46,269 nt of DNA from an uncultured Clostridia bacterium (GCA_947631145.1 CANRKF010000006.1:1-46269), one strand, 5' to 3'. Positions 8,302 to 17,680 are shown, counted from the stretch's first letter. Translations and numbers: made by a program. The notes: generated by a model from the sequence alone, not told the origin.

Positions 8302-8684
8302 AATATTTATGTTACAGTTCATATGGTATAGCTAGAAACAGAAAATAATATTTAAATATTTATAAAATTACAATTAAAAACGCATAAATTCTATTGAAAA
8401 AAAATATAAAAACTGATATAAATAATAAAAGTGGCTTTGCAAAACATATAACGCTAAGTAACTTGCTTTGAAAGGCATATAGAACAAAGTAATTTACTTT
8501 GCAGAACATATAACACAAAGTAATTTGCTTTGCAGAACATATAACGCTAAGTAACTTGTTTTGTAAAACATATAACACAAAGTAATTTACTTTGCAAAAC
8601 TTACAACACAAAGAAACATAAGCTTGTTACTACGAAAAAAATAGATTTTTCTTATGCAATAAAAAAGGAGAAAGCAAAAACAAC
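8302..8684. other. Non-coding spacer holding a 31-bp repeat array
   Basis: No gene found. The left 130 bp are plain AT-rich sequence; the rest is the array listed at 8435. The ribosome site of the next gene is AAAGGAGAAAG near 8665. Confidence 0.6.
8435..8611. repeat. 31-bp tandem repeat, five copies plus a partial
   Basis: Units start at 8435, 8466, 8497, 8528 and 8559, with a partial at 8590. Consensus: CTTTGCARAACATATAACRC then WAAGTAAYTTG. The unit junction forms a palindrome CAAAGTAA-T-TTACTTTG. Two sequence types (ACGCTAAG and ACACAAAG) alternate partly, suggesting duplication of dimers. There are no spacers, so it is not a CRISPR. Confidence 0.9.
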
Positions 8685-9869
8685 ATGAATAAGGTAGTAG
8701 AAATGAAATCAAAAAATAGAAAACTAAATAGAAAAAAAGTATTTATAACTTTTGGTATAACCATAGTAATCCTACTATTCATTATAGCTGTAATAATATA
8801 TCAAACAAATGAAGGCTTCCGAACTTTTGCAGATAAATATATACTTATGAAAAGTGTAACAGAAGAAAATGTTCCAACAATAGATATAGATTATGAATCA
8901 AACACAAACATAATACCCTATGGTAAATATATTTGCATTTTAGCAGAAAATACATTATTTGAATATAACAGCTATGGAAAAAAAGAAAAAGAAGTAAAAG
9001 TAGAAATAAGTAATCCAATATATGATGTAGAAAGTAATTATTTAGTAATAGGAGAGCTGAACAATCAAAAATTATATTTAATAAATGGAGATCATATTAT
9101 TTGGGAAAAAAATATAGAAGGAAATTTAAACAAAGTAACAGTAAATAAAAATGGTTATGTAAGTGTAATAGTAACAGGAACTACACATAAATCAGTTATA
9201 GTTACTTACGATAAAGAAGGAAATGAACTATTTAAGTCTTATTTATCACGTACAATTGCAGTAGATGCATGTATTTCACCAAATAATAGTGAACTTGCTT
9301 ATGCAGAAGTAAATATTTCTGGAACTATAGTACAATCAAATATAAAAGTAATTTCTATTAGTGAAGCAAAAGAAAAAAATACAGAACCAAAATATACATA
9401 TGAAGCACCACAAAATAACTTGATTTTAAGAATAAAATATCAAGACAAAAATCAGCTAGTATGCATGTATGAAAATAGCATCCATATATTACAGCAGGAA
9501 AACGATACAGAAATAATGAAGCTAAATGAAAACGATAAAAAAATTTCTTTTGCAGATATTGAATTAAATAATAATGTTTTTCGAACAGAAGAAAAATCAA
9601 CTGGAATATTTAGTGCAGATACAGTAGTAGAAATAAAAAATGTAAATAATCAGAAGGAAAGCATATATACAACTAAAAATGTAGCAAAAAGTGTTACAAG
9701 TGGACAAAATATTCTGGCAATTAATTTAGGAACAGAAGTAGAATTTATAGATACAAATGGAAGGCTAGTAAAAAAATACACATCAACACAAGTAGTTAGA
9801 AACATTGTAATTTGTGAAGGACTAGCAGGAGTTATTTATAGAGATAAAATAGAATTGATTTCATTATAA
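8685..9869 (+). CDS. DUF5711-family membrane-anchored protein
   Basis: 394 residues: basic N-terminus, one membrane segment (about 20-42), then an extracytoplasmic domain made of short beta-rich repeats of the form YGKYICILAENTLFEYN and YDKEGNELFKS that suggest a beta-propeller-like fold. I recognise the DUF5711 pattern seen in Clostridia; its role is unknown. The CvpA-family gene follows. Two in-frame CGA codons (8820, 9582) are read through here, showing that CGA is an ordinary sense codon. Confidence 0.7.
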   Translation: MNKVVEMKSKNRKLNRKKVFITFGITIVILLFIIAVIIYQTNEGFRTFADKYILMKSVTEENVPTIDIDYESNTNIIPYGKYICILAENTLFEYNSYGKKEKEVKVEISNPIYDVESNYLVIGELNNQKLYLINGDHIIWEKNIEGNLNKVTVNKNGYVSVIVTGTTHKSVIVTYDKEGNELFKSYLSRTIAVDACISPNNSELAYAEVNISGTIVQSNIKVISISEAKEKNTEPKYTYEAPQNNLILRIKYQDKNQLVCMYENSIHILQQENDTEIMKLNENDKKISFADIELNNNVFRTEEKSTGIFSADTVVEIKNVNNQKESIYTTKNVAKSVTSGQNILAINLGTEVEFIDTNGRLVKKYTSTQVVRNIVICEGLAGVIYRDKIELISL

Positions 9870-9899
9870 AAAACAAAAAATAGATAATTATTTAGTTTC

Positions 9900-9990
9900 T
9901 GCCACGTGCTTTGCGCGGGCGAACGTAGGTAGATTAACCTTGTTTTCTATGAAAAATGCATAAAAATGCACCTTCCTAGAAAATAAAAAA
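9900..9990. other. GC-rich palindromic intergenic element
   Basis: GCCACGTGCTTTGCGCGGGC starts a GC-rich patch unlike its surroundings, followed by an imperfect hairpin (TTTTCTA..ATGCAT..ATGCA..TAGAAAA). A similar start, GCCACGTCGCTTGCGC, opens the long hairpin at 33909, so the two may belong to one dispersed family. Confidence 0.4.
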
Positions 9991-10013
9991 TCAAAAGATG
10001 GGAGAAGTAAAAA

Positions 10014-10679
10014 ATGAGTTTAATTATTGATTTAATAATACTTGCAATTTTTGTAGTTTGCATTTTAATGGGATATAAAAGAGGGCTAACAGGTTCCATA
10101 TTAAAAATAGTATCTTTTGTTTTAGCATTAGTAATAGCATTTATTTTATTTAAGCCGGTATCAAGCTTTGTAATAAATCATACCAATTGGGACGAAAGTT
10201 TAGAGCAAGCCATTAGGCAAATGGCACTAGAAAACGAGGAAGAAACAACCACTAATGATGAACAAAATGAAAAAAAGGGCATGCCAGATGTTATAATAAA
10301 TTATATAAATGAAGCGGTAGAAAAAGCAGGAGAAGAAGCCAAAGAAACAATTATAGACTCAACAGCACGTGAAGTAGCAGTTACTATAATAAATGGGGCA
10401 GTATTAATTTCATTGTTTATAATTGCTAGAATAATTCTAATATTAGTAAGAGGAATATTAAACTTACTAACAGAATTACCAATAATTAAACAATTTGATA
10501 AGCTAGGCGGAATTATTTATGGACTATTACAATCACTAGTAATTGTATATATAATACTTGCAATAATATCATTTATAAGCCCAATGATAGCAGAAACAGG
10601 AATTATAAAAGCACTACAAGAATCTTATGCAGGAAGTATTTTATATAATAATAACTTAATATTAAAAATATTTTTCTAA
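10014..10679 (+). CDS. CvpA-family membrane protein
   Basis: 221 residues, four hydrophobic segments. The opening DLIILAIFVVCILMGYKRGL and the later DKLGGIIYGLLQSLV are standard CvpA-family signatures. A 60-residue acidic and polar insertion lies after the second segment (ENEEETTTNDEQNEKKG). The family is linked to envelope homeostasis and colicin V production in Enterobacteria; the role here is unknown. Start behind GGGAGAAG. It likely shares a transcript with the DUF5711 gene. Confidence 0.85.
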   Translation: MSLIIDLIILAIFVVCILMGYKRGLTGSILKIVSFVLALVIAFILFKPVSSFVINHTNWDESLEQAIRQMALENEEETTTNDEQNEKKGMPDVIINYINEAVEKAGEEAKETIIDSTAREVAVTIINGAVLISLFIIARIILILVRGILNLLTELPIIKQFDKLGGIIYGLLQSLVIVYIILAIISFISPMIAETGIIKALQESYAGSILYNNNLILKIFF

Positions 10680-10916
10680 ATATATTATTAAATATTAGTT
10701 TTAATTTGTTAATATATAAATGCATTTAAATACTATGTAAAATAACTAAAAAAATAAATATTGGTCAAGTAAAAAATTAAATACAATTCTGTAAAGTAAA
10801 TGCAATTTATATGATTAAAAGTAAATATTTTGTGAAAATATAGCGAAAGTATTGATAAATGTGTAAAAATTTGATATACTACAAGCCAGATTATAAAAAA
10901 GGAAAAGGTGAACATT
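10680..10916. promoter_or_regulatory. Intergenic region with the LCP gene promoter
   Basis: A clear sigma-A promoter lies at 10852-10880: TTGATA (10852-10857), 17-bp spacer, TATACT (10875-10880), about 35 bp before the start codon. The rest is featureless AT-rich DNA. Confidence 0.75.
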
Positions 10917-12177
10917 TTGGGAAGCAAAAAGAAAAACAAAAGAAAAGGAAAAATATTTAGAAAAATATTATTAATAATATTATTACTTATTTTAGTATCA
11001 GGTGGTATATTTGCATATAAAGTATATCAAAATGGTGGAGGCAAAAAAGGCTTTTTAGCAACAATAGTAGGGCATGACCAAAACACAGTAAAAAACTTAG
11101 AAAAAATGTATTGCTTACTTTTAGGGCAAAGTCAAAATTTAACAGATACCATAATGATTGCAGAATATGATCCAGAAGCACAGCAAGCATCTTTATTATC
11201 AATACCTAGAGACACATTCATTGGAAAAAATAAAAATATGGCATTATCAACTGATAAAATAAATTCTGTTTATCAAACAGGAGCAGAAAAACTTTTGAAA
11301 AAAGTAAATGAAATAACAGGACTTAATATAAAATATTATTTAAAAGTAGATACAGTAGCTTTTAAAGAAGTTATAGATGCAATAGGAGGAGTTAACTTTG
11401 ATGTACCAATAGATATGAACTATGACGACAACAAGCAAGGCTTACATATACATTTAAAAGCAGGCGAGCAATTGCTAGATGGAGACAAAGCAGAGCAAGT
11501 AGTTAGATTTAGGCATAACAATGATGGAACAACATATCCATATTCATATGGAGGCGAAGACTTCGGAAGAATGAAAACACAAAGAGCCTTCTTAACAGCA
11601 CTTGCAAAACAAACTTTAAAAATAGAAAACATATCTAAAATTAATACTTTTATTGACATTGCAAAAAAATATATCGAAACAAATTTAGACTTTAGTGTAC
11701 TTAAAGATTATATACCTTATGCAGTAGAGTTTAATATTGATAATTTGCAAACACAACATTTACCGGGACAATCAGAACGAGCCAGCCGGAACTGGTGCAT
11801 GGATTTTCACAGTAGATGAAGAAGAAACAGCAAAAATTATTGATAAATTCTTCATAAATCCAGAAATAGAAGATGATGTTGATACCAGTTCAATAGATAC
11901 TTCTGGAATTGATAAATCAGAAATAAAAGTAGAAATATTAAATGGAAGTAATAGTAATACAAGATTGCAATTAATAAAACAAAGACTAGAAAAAGCAGGT
12001 TATACAGTAGCAAAAACAGGAACAGCAACAAATACAGAAACTACAGTTATTGTAGATAGAAATAACCTAAAGCACGAAGCAATTAAAGAAGAACTTAAAG
12101 TTTTAGCAGATACCACATATTTGTATACGGGGGAAAAAACAGATGTGGATGTTACAATAATTTTAGGTACAGCATAA
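10917..12177 (+). CDS. LytR-CpsA-Psr (LCP) cell-wall polymer ligase, read through a CGG +1 frameshift
   Basis: LCP enzymes transfer undecaprenyl-linked anionic polymers to peptidoglycan at the outer membrane face. TTG start at 10917, 6 nt after AAGGTG; the GTG at 10908 sits too close to the ribosome site. Seen: basic N-terminus, membrane segment (about 15-36), LCP core with TDTIMIAEYDP, LLSIPRDTF, IGGVNFDVPID, QVVRFRHN and DFGRMKTQRAF (pyrophosphate-binding Arg residues), then a LytR_C domain (KVEILNGSN..LEKAGYTV). The reading frame changes between LPGQSERAS and GTGAWIFTVDEEET, where the sequence is AGC CGG AAC (CGG at 11787). Skipping C gives AGC-GGA-ACT and a 419-residue protein. Without the shift it stops at 11819 and lacks the LytR_C domain. 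Confidence 0.85.
11784..11790 (+). other. Proposed +1 recoding site AGC-C-GGA in the LCP gene
   Basis: In-frame CGG at 11787-11789 followed by A. The upstream frame stays open to TGA at 11817 and the downstream frame is open from before 11737, so the shift must fall in between. CGG is the only feature shared with the other three sites. The residue after the shift is Gly (GGA). Confidence 0.7.
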
Positions 12178-12241
12178 ATCAAAAAAAATAAATTATATAT
12201 GCAATTTAATAAATACAGTTAAAATTAATATTTATACATAT

Positions 12242-12281
12242 AAAAAATGGGGGAACTTTTAAATTAGTACCCTCATTTTTT
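12242..12281. terminator. Bidirectional terminator between convergent LCP and dacF genes
   Basis: AAAAAATGGGGG pairs with CCCTCATTTTTT (one G-T pair); A-run on the left, T-run on the right. Confidence 0.8.
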
Positions 12282-12435
12282 ACTTTTTATATACATTTAT
12301 ACTTTTACTTTATATTTTATTTATTTTAATTTTAATTTTTATTTTTATTTTTATTTTAACTTTAATTTTAATTCTGACTTTTATTTTAACTTTAACTTTT
12401 ATTTTTATATTTTACAATTTTGCTTATATATATTT
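12282..12435. repeat. T-rich low-complexity tract
   Basis: About 130 bp of TTTTAT, TTTTAA and CTTTAA hexamer-like steps on the plus strand, with almost no G. It is a degenerate simple repeat at the 3' end of the dacF-like gene. No gene. Confidence 0.7.
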
Positions 12436-12438
12436 TAA

Positions 12439-13842
12439 TTATTCTTCAAAGTTATTTAAAGCAGTAAAACGAAATCTTCCAGAGCCAGTAGCCCCTTTTT
12501 TAGAATGTTTTTCTTTATAACCTCTCTTTTTTAATCTATTATTATTGCTAGGCTTTTTTAGTAATAAAATAATAATACAAAAAGTAACTAAAATTAGAAT
12601 AATTCTAATTAGAATAGGCCAAAAACCAGAAGCAATAACACTAGTTTCAGCTAATAAATCAGAAGAATAAGTATCATCACCGACATGATATGTAATTTTA
12701 CCAATAACAGTGTTAGCAGAAATAGGAGCTTTTAAATTATCATTAAAAACAATTTCAGGTTCATATTTATTTAAGGAATTATTCTCCATAAAAAAAGAAA
12801 TTTCATCTTTAACTATAACATTTAAATTTCTAGTTTCTTTTGTAGCACCAGGAATAGAAATTTGTTTTAAAACACTATTCTTCTCGTGCACAGTTTCAAC
12901 TTTATAATTTTCAAAAGCATAATTAAATAAATTAATACAATCTAAATATCTTTGGCTTAAACCATCTTTATTAGATTGCCCACCCAAAATAACTGCAATA
13001 ACTTCTAAATTATTTTTTTTAGCACCAGCAATAATACAAGAACCAGCTTCACTTGTATAACCAGTTTTAATACCAATAGCATTTTCATAATAATAGTTAT
13101 CTTTAGCTTTAGAATTATTTGGCACAATTAATTCATTACTAGTAGTAAAGGTTCGGTCAGTTTTAGAATACTTATTAGTTGCAGGTAAAGTATATTTAGT
13201 TTTCTTAACAATTTCTCTAATTTTACTATACTGCATAGCATACCTTCCCATAAGAGCCAAATCATAAGCAGTAGTAGTATGATTTTTATTATGAATACCA
13301 TTAGGATTTACAAAATGTGTATTCAAGCAACCAATTTCTTTAGCCTTCTCATTCATCATATTTGCAAAATTTTCAACACTTCCACCAATATGTTCTGCCA
13401 AAACAAAAGCAGCATCATTAGCAGAAGGAATTAAAAGCACATTTAATAATTGTTCAATAGTAAGCTTTTCGCCTTCTTTTAAATCAGCAGTAACATAGCT
13501 AGAAGGAACAGAAAAAATAGCATTATGGCTTACAGTTGCAACATCTGTTAACTCGCAATTCTCCATAGTTAAAATAGCAGTCATAATTTTAGTAGTGCTA
13601 GCAGGATATTTAACTTTGTTAGAATCCTTTTCATATAAAACTTTGCCAGAATTAGCCTCTATTAAAATACAAGCAGGTGAATATGTAGTAATTTTACTAC
13701 TAGTAGCCACGTCATTAACACTTGTAGTAGAAGAAGTTACATTAAGACCATTAGAATTTTCAGTAGCATAAGAACATGATACCCAAAAATGGCAAAGCAA
13801 AGTAATAATAAATAATAATATAAAATATTTTGCTTTTCTCAT
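12439..13842 (-). CDS. D-alanyl-D-alanine carboxypeptidase (PBP5/DacF type)
   Basis: 467 residues. Trims the terminal D-Ala of peptidoglycan stem peptides outside the membrane. Seen: signal sequence (about 5-26), the three penicillin-binding motifs S82-T-T-K85, S140-A-N142 and K259-T-G261, a PBP5 C-terminal beta domain (about 315-400), and a C-terminal membrane anchor (about 408-430) followed by a basic tail. PBP5-like enzymes usually anchor by an amphipathic helix; this one has a full hydrophobic segment like DacF relatives. Monocistronic, convergent with the LCP gene. An in-frame CGA (TDRTF) is read normally. Confidence 0.93.
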   Translation of the reverse strand: MRKAKYFILLFIITLLCHFWVSCSYATENSNGLNVTSSTTSVNDVATSSKITTYSPACILIEANSGKVLYEKDSNKVKYPASTTKIMTAILTMENCELTDVATVSHNAIFSVPSSYVTADLKEGEKLTIEQLLNVLLIPSANDAAFVLAEHIGGSVENFANMMNEKAKEIGCLNTHFVNPNGIHNKNHTTTAYDLALMGRYAMQYSKIREIVKKTKYTLPATNKYSKTDRTFTTSNELIVPNNSKAKDNYYYENAIGIKTGYTSEAGSCIIAGAKKNNLEVIAVILGGQSNKDGLSQRYLDCINLFNYAFENYKVETVHEKNSVLKQISIPGATKETRNLNVIVKDEISFFMENNSLNKYEPEIVFNDNLKAPISANTVIGKITYHVGDDTYSSDLLAETSVIASGFWPILIRIILILVTFCIIILLLKKPSNNNRLKKRGYKEKHSKKGATGSGRFRFTALNNFEE

Positions 13843-14193
13843 AGCGAATCTCCTATAAAAACTAAATATAACTATATATTAAAAACAAAATAATTTCAAG
13901 TAATACATATAAACTTATGAAAAAAATTACAATTTAGAACTAAAATTTTTAAAATCAATATTCATATAAAAGTAAAAATAGAAAAAATTTTTCTATAACA
14001 TTGTACAATACCTATATTTTTATAAATTTTTTATTTTAAAAGTAGCATAAAAATTTTTAGAAAATTTTTAAAAGAAAACTTACAAAAGAAAAGATGTTAA
14101 AAACTATAATTAAAAAATTAAGTTAAGAGGAAAATTTGAAAAATAATTACAATTTCAACAAAATTTATAACTTAGAAAGGAAGAAAATTAAAA
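13843..14193. other. AT-rich divergent promoter region
   Basis: Divergent spacer between the carboxypeptidase and comEA. It must hold both promoters, but I see no match convincing enough to place either. No hairpin or gene found. Confidence 0.5.
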
Positions 14194-14928
14194 ATGGATA
14201 AATTAAATAAAAAACAAAAAATAATTTTAACTATAATAGGAATAGTATTAGTAACAATTATTGGAATTATAGGATTTATTTTCACAAAAGAAGAAAATGA
14301 AACGCAAATAGATTTAAGCAGTTTATTAAGTGAAGAAGAAAGAAAAAATTTAGAAAATGAGAACAATCAAAAAAACATAGAAAATATTATAAATACCGCA
14401 AATACTCAGCAATCTTCTAATAATTTAGATAATACTGAAAGTAACTTACAAGAAAATAAAATAATAGTACATATAACAGGAGAAGTAAAAAAAGCAGGAA
14501 TAATAACTTTAAAAGAAGGAGCAAGAATTGCAGATGCTATTAAAGAAGCAGGAGGAACAACAAATGAAGCAGACCTAGATCAAATAAATTTAGCATATCA
14601 ACTTCAAGATGGACAAAAAATATATATACCAAGTAAAAAAGATAAAGAAAAAAATGAGGCAAAAGAGTATATAACAAGTGAAAGTGGAAATAATGTTATC
14701 ATACAGGAAAATACTTCAGAAAAAGGAGGGAAAAGTAGTAAAGTGAATATAAATAAAGCAACACAAAGTGAATTAGAGAATCTGCCGGGAATAGGTGAAG
14801 CAATGGCAAATAGAATTATTGAATATAGAGAGCAAAATGGAAAATTTCAAAAGATAGAAGACTTAAAAAATGTAAAAGGAATAGGAGATGCAAAATTTGA
14901 AAAAATAAAAGAGCTTATAACAGTATAA
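14194..14928 (+). CDS. comEA: ComEA-type DNA-binding competence protein
   Basis: 244 residues. Membrane-anchored receptor that binds double-stranded DNA for uptake. Seen: N-terminal membrane segment (about 9-30), polar linker rich in Asn, Gln and Glu (35-90), SLBB domain (VHITGEVKKAGIITLKEGAR..GQKIYIPS, about 92-150), and two helix-hairpin-helix motifs at the C-terminus (VNINKATQSELENLPGIGEA and EDLKNVKGIGDAKFEKIKEL). The order and length fit ComEA. No comEC follows, so the uptake channel lies elsewhere if present. Start behind GAAAGGAAG. Confidence 0.92.
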   Translation: MDKLNKKQKIILTIIGIVLVTIIGIIGFIFTKEENETQIDLSSLLSEEERKNLENENNQKNIENIINTANTQQSSNNLDNTESNLQENKIIVHITGEVKKAGIITLKEGARIADAIKEAGGTTNEADLDQINLAYQLQDGQKIYIPSKKDKEKNEAKEYITSESGNNVIIQENTSEKGGKSSKVNINKATQSELENLPGIGEAMANRIIEYREQNGKFQKIEDLKNVKGIGDAKFEKIKELITV

Positions 14929-15078
14929 TTAAAATAAATTTAGAAAGATAAATTAAAAGCCATAATTTAGAATACAATATAATTATAAAAGCATAATTAA
15001 AAATTAAGTATAATTATAAATGTATAATTAAAAATCAAATATTATTATGAATATATAATTTAAAATTAAACAAAATTA

Positions 15079-15206
15079 AAAAAGTAGTACTTAAATAAAA
15101 AATAAACACATAATATAGTTCTAAAGCAATAATTTATTACATATAATATAAATATAGAGCTATGTAAAAAGTAAGGAATGAAAAATATTTAGGTACTACT
15201 TTTTTT
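15079..15206 (+). ncRNA. Long-range stem of about 18 bp with T-tract, terminator or structured RNA
   Basis: AAAAGTAGTACTTAAATA near 15079-15096 pairs with TATTTAGGTACTACTTTT at 15186-15203, one G-T pair, and TTTTTT follows. The loop is about 90 nt, far larger than a normal terminator. It could end the comEA transcript or be a small RNA in its own right. Confidence 0.4.
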
Positions 15207-15290
15207 ATACTAAAAGATAATAAAATTTGTTTGTCAATGAATGATTTTTTATAAAAATCAGGCTTATTCGAGTTTTTTAATAAAAATATA

Positions 15291-15319
15291 TTGACAATAT
15301 GATTAAAAACGGGTATACT
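15291..15319 (+). promoter_or_regulatory. Consensus promoter of the initiator tRNA
   Basis: TTGACA (15291-15296), 17-bp spacer, TATACT (15314-15319), 27 bp before the tRNA. Confidence 0.85.
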
Positions 15320-15346
15320 AATAGATAGTAAAAAAATTAAAAATAT

Positions 15347-15422
15347 CGCGGGGTGGAGCAGTTGGCAGCTCGCAGGGCTCATAACCCTGAGGTCGGTGGT
15401 TCGAGTCCATCCCCCGCAACCA
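15347..15422 (+). tRNA. Initiator tRNA-fMet(CAU)
   Basis: 76 nt with encoded CCA. Initiator hallmarks are visible: three G-C pairs flanking the anticodon loop (GGG-CTCATAA-CCC) and an unpaired C1-A72 at the acceptor end (CGCGGGG against CCCCGCA). Confidence 0.96.
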
Positions 15423-15433
15423 TAGAAAAATAA

Positions 15434-15467
15434 AGCACTTGCTAAATCTAAGCAGGTGCTATTTTTA
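15434..15467 (+). terminator. Terminator after tRNA-fMet
   Basis: AGCACTTGCT pairs with AGCAGGTGCT (one G-T pair), then ATTTTTATTT. Confidence 0.85.
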
Positions 15468-15697
15468 TTTAATATTTATATTATGATAAATGCTATTTTT
15501 TTACAAAAAAATGTTGAGGCATTTACTACCCCAACTAATATTATAGAACCATTATTTTTAGCTCTTATAAATAATTATAAAAATAAGCATTTTTATTGAA
15601 TAAAAAATATATGATATAGCATAGTAATATATATAACATGGTATTGACAATATAACACAATGTAATATTTTATATAAACAAAAAGAAAGTGATTAAA

Positions 15698-15896
15698 ATG
15701 CCTCAATCTTATTTAAGCGTTAGAGTAAATGAAGAAGATAAAAAAGAATTTGAAGATTTTTGCAATGATGTTGGAATGAATGTGTCTGTTGCTATAAATA
15801 TGTTTATAAAAGCTTTAGTTCTGTAAAAGAGCTTATGGAGGATTTAGAAAAATGAAAGAAAAATACGATATTCAATATATCAATAAATTTAAGTAA
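15698..15896 (+). pseudogene. RelB/DinJ antitoxin relic with truncated toxin start
   Basis: ATG at 15698 behind AAGAAAGTG opens MPQSYLSVRVNEEDKKEFED and ends at a stop after 42 residues, within the RHH domain (GMNVSVAINMFIKAL). In another frame SSVKELMEDLEK, the usual RelB C-terminus, follows at once, so an internal deletion with loss of frame has occurred. The next start overlaps (AAATGA) and opens MKEKYDIQYINKFK, the beginning of a YafQ/RelE-like toxin, then stops at 15896. No in-frame CGG is involved. The 42-residue DNA-binding part might still be made. TTGACA at 15644 may be its promoter -35. Confidence 0.75.
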
Positions 15897-16156
15897 TAAA
15901 AAATCAGAAATTGATGAAATCTAACTAGTAAACTAAATTTTATAAAACACTATAAAATGAATAATTATATAAATTTAGCAAAATTCTTGTCATTATATGT
16001 ATAAATATGGTATAGTATAGGTATAAAAAACTAATGCTATATCATATTTTTAGTATTAGTAAATAAAAAAAGCAAGAACATTACAATTGTTGAATATAAA
16101 AAATAACATTATATACTTAACAAATTTGTATATACGTTCTTAAATGGAGGTAATTC
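15897..16156 (+). promoter_or_regulatory. AT-rich leader of the WG-repeat gene with a probable promoter
   Basis: TTGTCA (15987-15992), 18-bp spacer, TATAGT (16011-16016). The leader of about 130 nt has no clear hairpin. The ribosome site is TGGAGGT at 16144-16150. Confidence 0.45.
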
Positions 16157-17680
16157 ATGAGTAACAATAGAGGAAGAAGGTACGAAGGAACAAAGCCGAA
16201 ACTAAATATGAAAAAAGTTGTAGCAGTTATAATAGTTTTCATTGTAATCATTATGGCAATAACTAGCATAAAAAAAATGTTTAGTGGCAGTAAAACAAAT
16301 GAAAAAACAGTAGCAAATGCATATTATGCGGTATATACAAATGGAAAATGGGGAGTTATAAATTCAAAAGGTGAAATAATAATAAAACCAGAATATACTG
16401 AAACAATAATAATCCCAGACAATCAAAAAGATGTATTCTTATGTACTTATGATGTAAATTATTCTAAAAATACATATAAAACGAAGGTGCTAAATAGTAA
16501 AGGTGAAGAAATAATTAAAGATTATGATGAAGTTATAGCACTAGAAAATTATGATAGAAATAACAATTTATCTTACGAAACTGATGTATTATTAGTAAAA
16601 AAAGATAACAAATATGGCTTAATAGATTTTAAAGGAACAGAGCTTTTAAAATGCGAATACGAATCCATAGAAGCACTAAAAGGAGTTGAAAAAAGCTTTT
16701 TAACTAAAAAAGATGGCAAGCTAGGTTTAGTAGATAACATAGGTTCAACCATTATAGAGAATAGTTATAAAGCAATTAGCCCAATATCTGAAAAATTTGA
16801 AAATGGTTATATTGTTACAAACGAAAGCAATAAAAAAGGAGTTATTGGGCGCGATAAATCAATAGCCTTAGAAATAAAATATGATGACATTAAACAAATT
16901 TATGGTTCAAATTTGTATGTAGTAAAAGAAGGAAAAAGCTGGGAAATAGTTAATAAAGAAGGAAAAGTATATTTAAAAGATAAATTTAGTGATGTAATTT
17001 CAATAAATGGAGAAGACATATTAGTTAAACAAAATAACAAATATGGAGTTCTTAACTTAAATGGAGAACAAAAAATAGCTATAAAATATGCAGACATGAA
17101 ATATGCTTTTGATAATAATTATATCTATAAAGAAAATGGAAATTACGGAGTTATAAATATAGAAGGAAAAACTGTTTTAAAACCAGAATATGAAACACTT
17201 ATATATAGAGAAGATGCAGGCTTCTTCGAAGCTAACAAAAAAGATCAAGTAGAATCTATATTTATAGGAACAGATTTTACTGAAAAAATAACAGGAATTC
17301 TATCAGAAATAAATACAGAAGTTGGATATATGCAAATTAGAACAGAAGGAGAATATAAATATTATAACTTCAAGTTTGAGCCAAAAACTAATAGAGAACT
17401 TCTTACTGCAAATACCCTATTCCTAGATAAGAAAGATGGTAAATATGGTTATGTTAATAAAGATGGAGTTGTAGTTGTAAACTATATTTATGATGACGCA
17501 AAAGAGCAAAATGAATTTGGATACGCAAGTGTAAAAAGTGATGGCATGTGGGGATGCATAAATTCAAAAGGAAAAGAAGTAATAACCCCAGCATATAAAC
17601 TAGAAAATAATTATGTAATAGAATTTATTAATAAATGGCACAGAGGAGAAGATTTAAATTTAAACTATTATACGGATTAA
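16157..17680 (+). CDS. Membrane-anchored WG-repeat protein
   Basis: 507 residues: short basic N-terminus with one membrane segment (about 21-40), then about ten WG/KWG beta-repeats of some 35-40 residues with the pattern NGKWGVINSKGEIIIKPEYTE, NKYGLIDFKGTELLKCEYES and SDGMWGCINSKGKEVITPAY. WG repeats are thought to form a beta-rich, possibly propeller-like scaffold; no enzymatic site is evident. It is probably a cell-surface binding or structural protein. An AGG codon (residue 8) and a CGC codon are used in frame. Confidence 0.85.
   Translation: MSNNRGRRYEGTKPKLNMKKVVAVIIVFIVIIMAITSIKKMFSGSKTNEKTVANAYYAVYTNGKWGVINSKGEIIIKPEYTETIIIPDNQKDVFLCTYDVNYSKNTYKTKVLNSKGEEIIKDYDEVIALENYDRNNNLSYETDVLLVKKDNKYGLIDFKGTELLKCEYESIEALKGVEKSFLTKKDGKLGLVDNIGSTIIENSYKAISPISEKFENGYIVTNESNKKGVIGRDKSIALEIKYDDIKQIYGSNLYVVKEGKSWEIVNKEGKVYLKDKFSDVISINGEDILVKQNNKYGVLNLNGEQKIAIKYADMKYAFDNNYIYKENGNYGVINIEGKTVLKPEYETLIYREDAGFFEANKKDQVESIFIGTDFTEKITGILSEINTEVGYMQIRTEGEYKYYNFKFEPKTNRELLTANTLFLDKKDGKYGYVNKDGVVVVNYIYDDAKEQNEFGYASVKSDGMWGCINSKGKEVITPAYKLENNYVIEFINKWHRGEDLNLNYYTD

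Larger units (their letters stand above)
14929..15346. other. Non-coding region: tandem AT repeat, long-range stem, tRNA promoter
   Basis: 14945-15070 is a degenerate repeat of a roughly 33-bp unit (TATAATTAAAAATTAAGTATAATTATAAATG type). A long-range stem follows at 15079-15206 and then the tRNA promoter. No gene is supported on either strand. Confidence 0.6.

Noticed and set aside
8435..8611. 31-bp repeats considered as a CRISPR array
   Set aside because: Units abut with no unique spacers, and no cas gene is nearby; it is a plain tandem repeat.
8820..9584. CGA considered as a second frameshift codon
   Set aside because: In-frame CGA occurs in several intact genes (8820, 9582, exoA, the kinase, the carboxypeptidase) without a frame change. 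In the LCP gene CGA at 11778 is also passed in frame before CGG.
11737..12177. C-terminal LCP segment as a separate small gene
   Set aside because: It has no ribosome site, its start lies inside the LCP gene, and its sequence is the missing LytR_C domain.
12282..12435. T-rich tract as a coding or regulatory element
   Set aside because: Simple-sequence degeneracy with stops in the frames examined and no defined motif.
15698..15896. relB break considered as programmed recoding
   Set aside because: Comparison with the family shows missing internal residues, so a deletion, not a single extra base; no CGG present.
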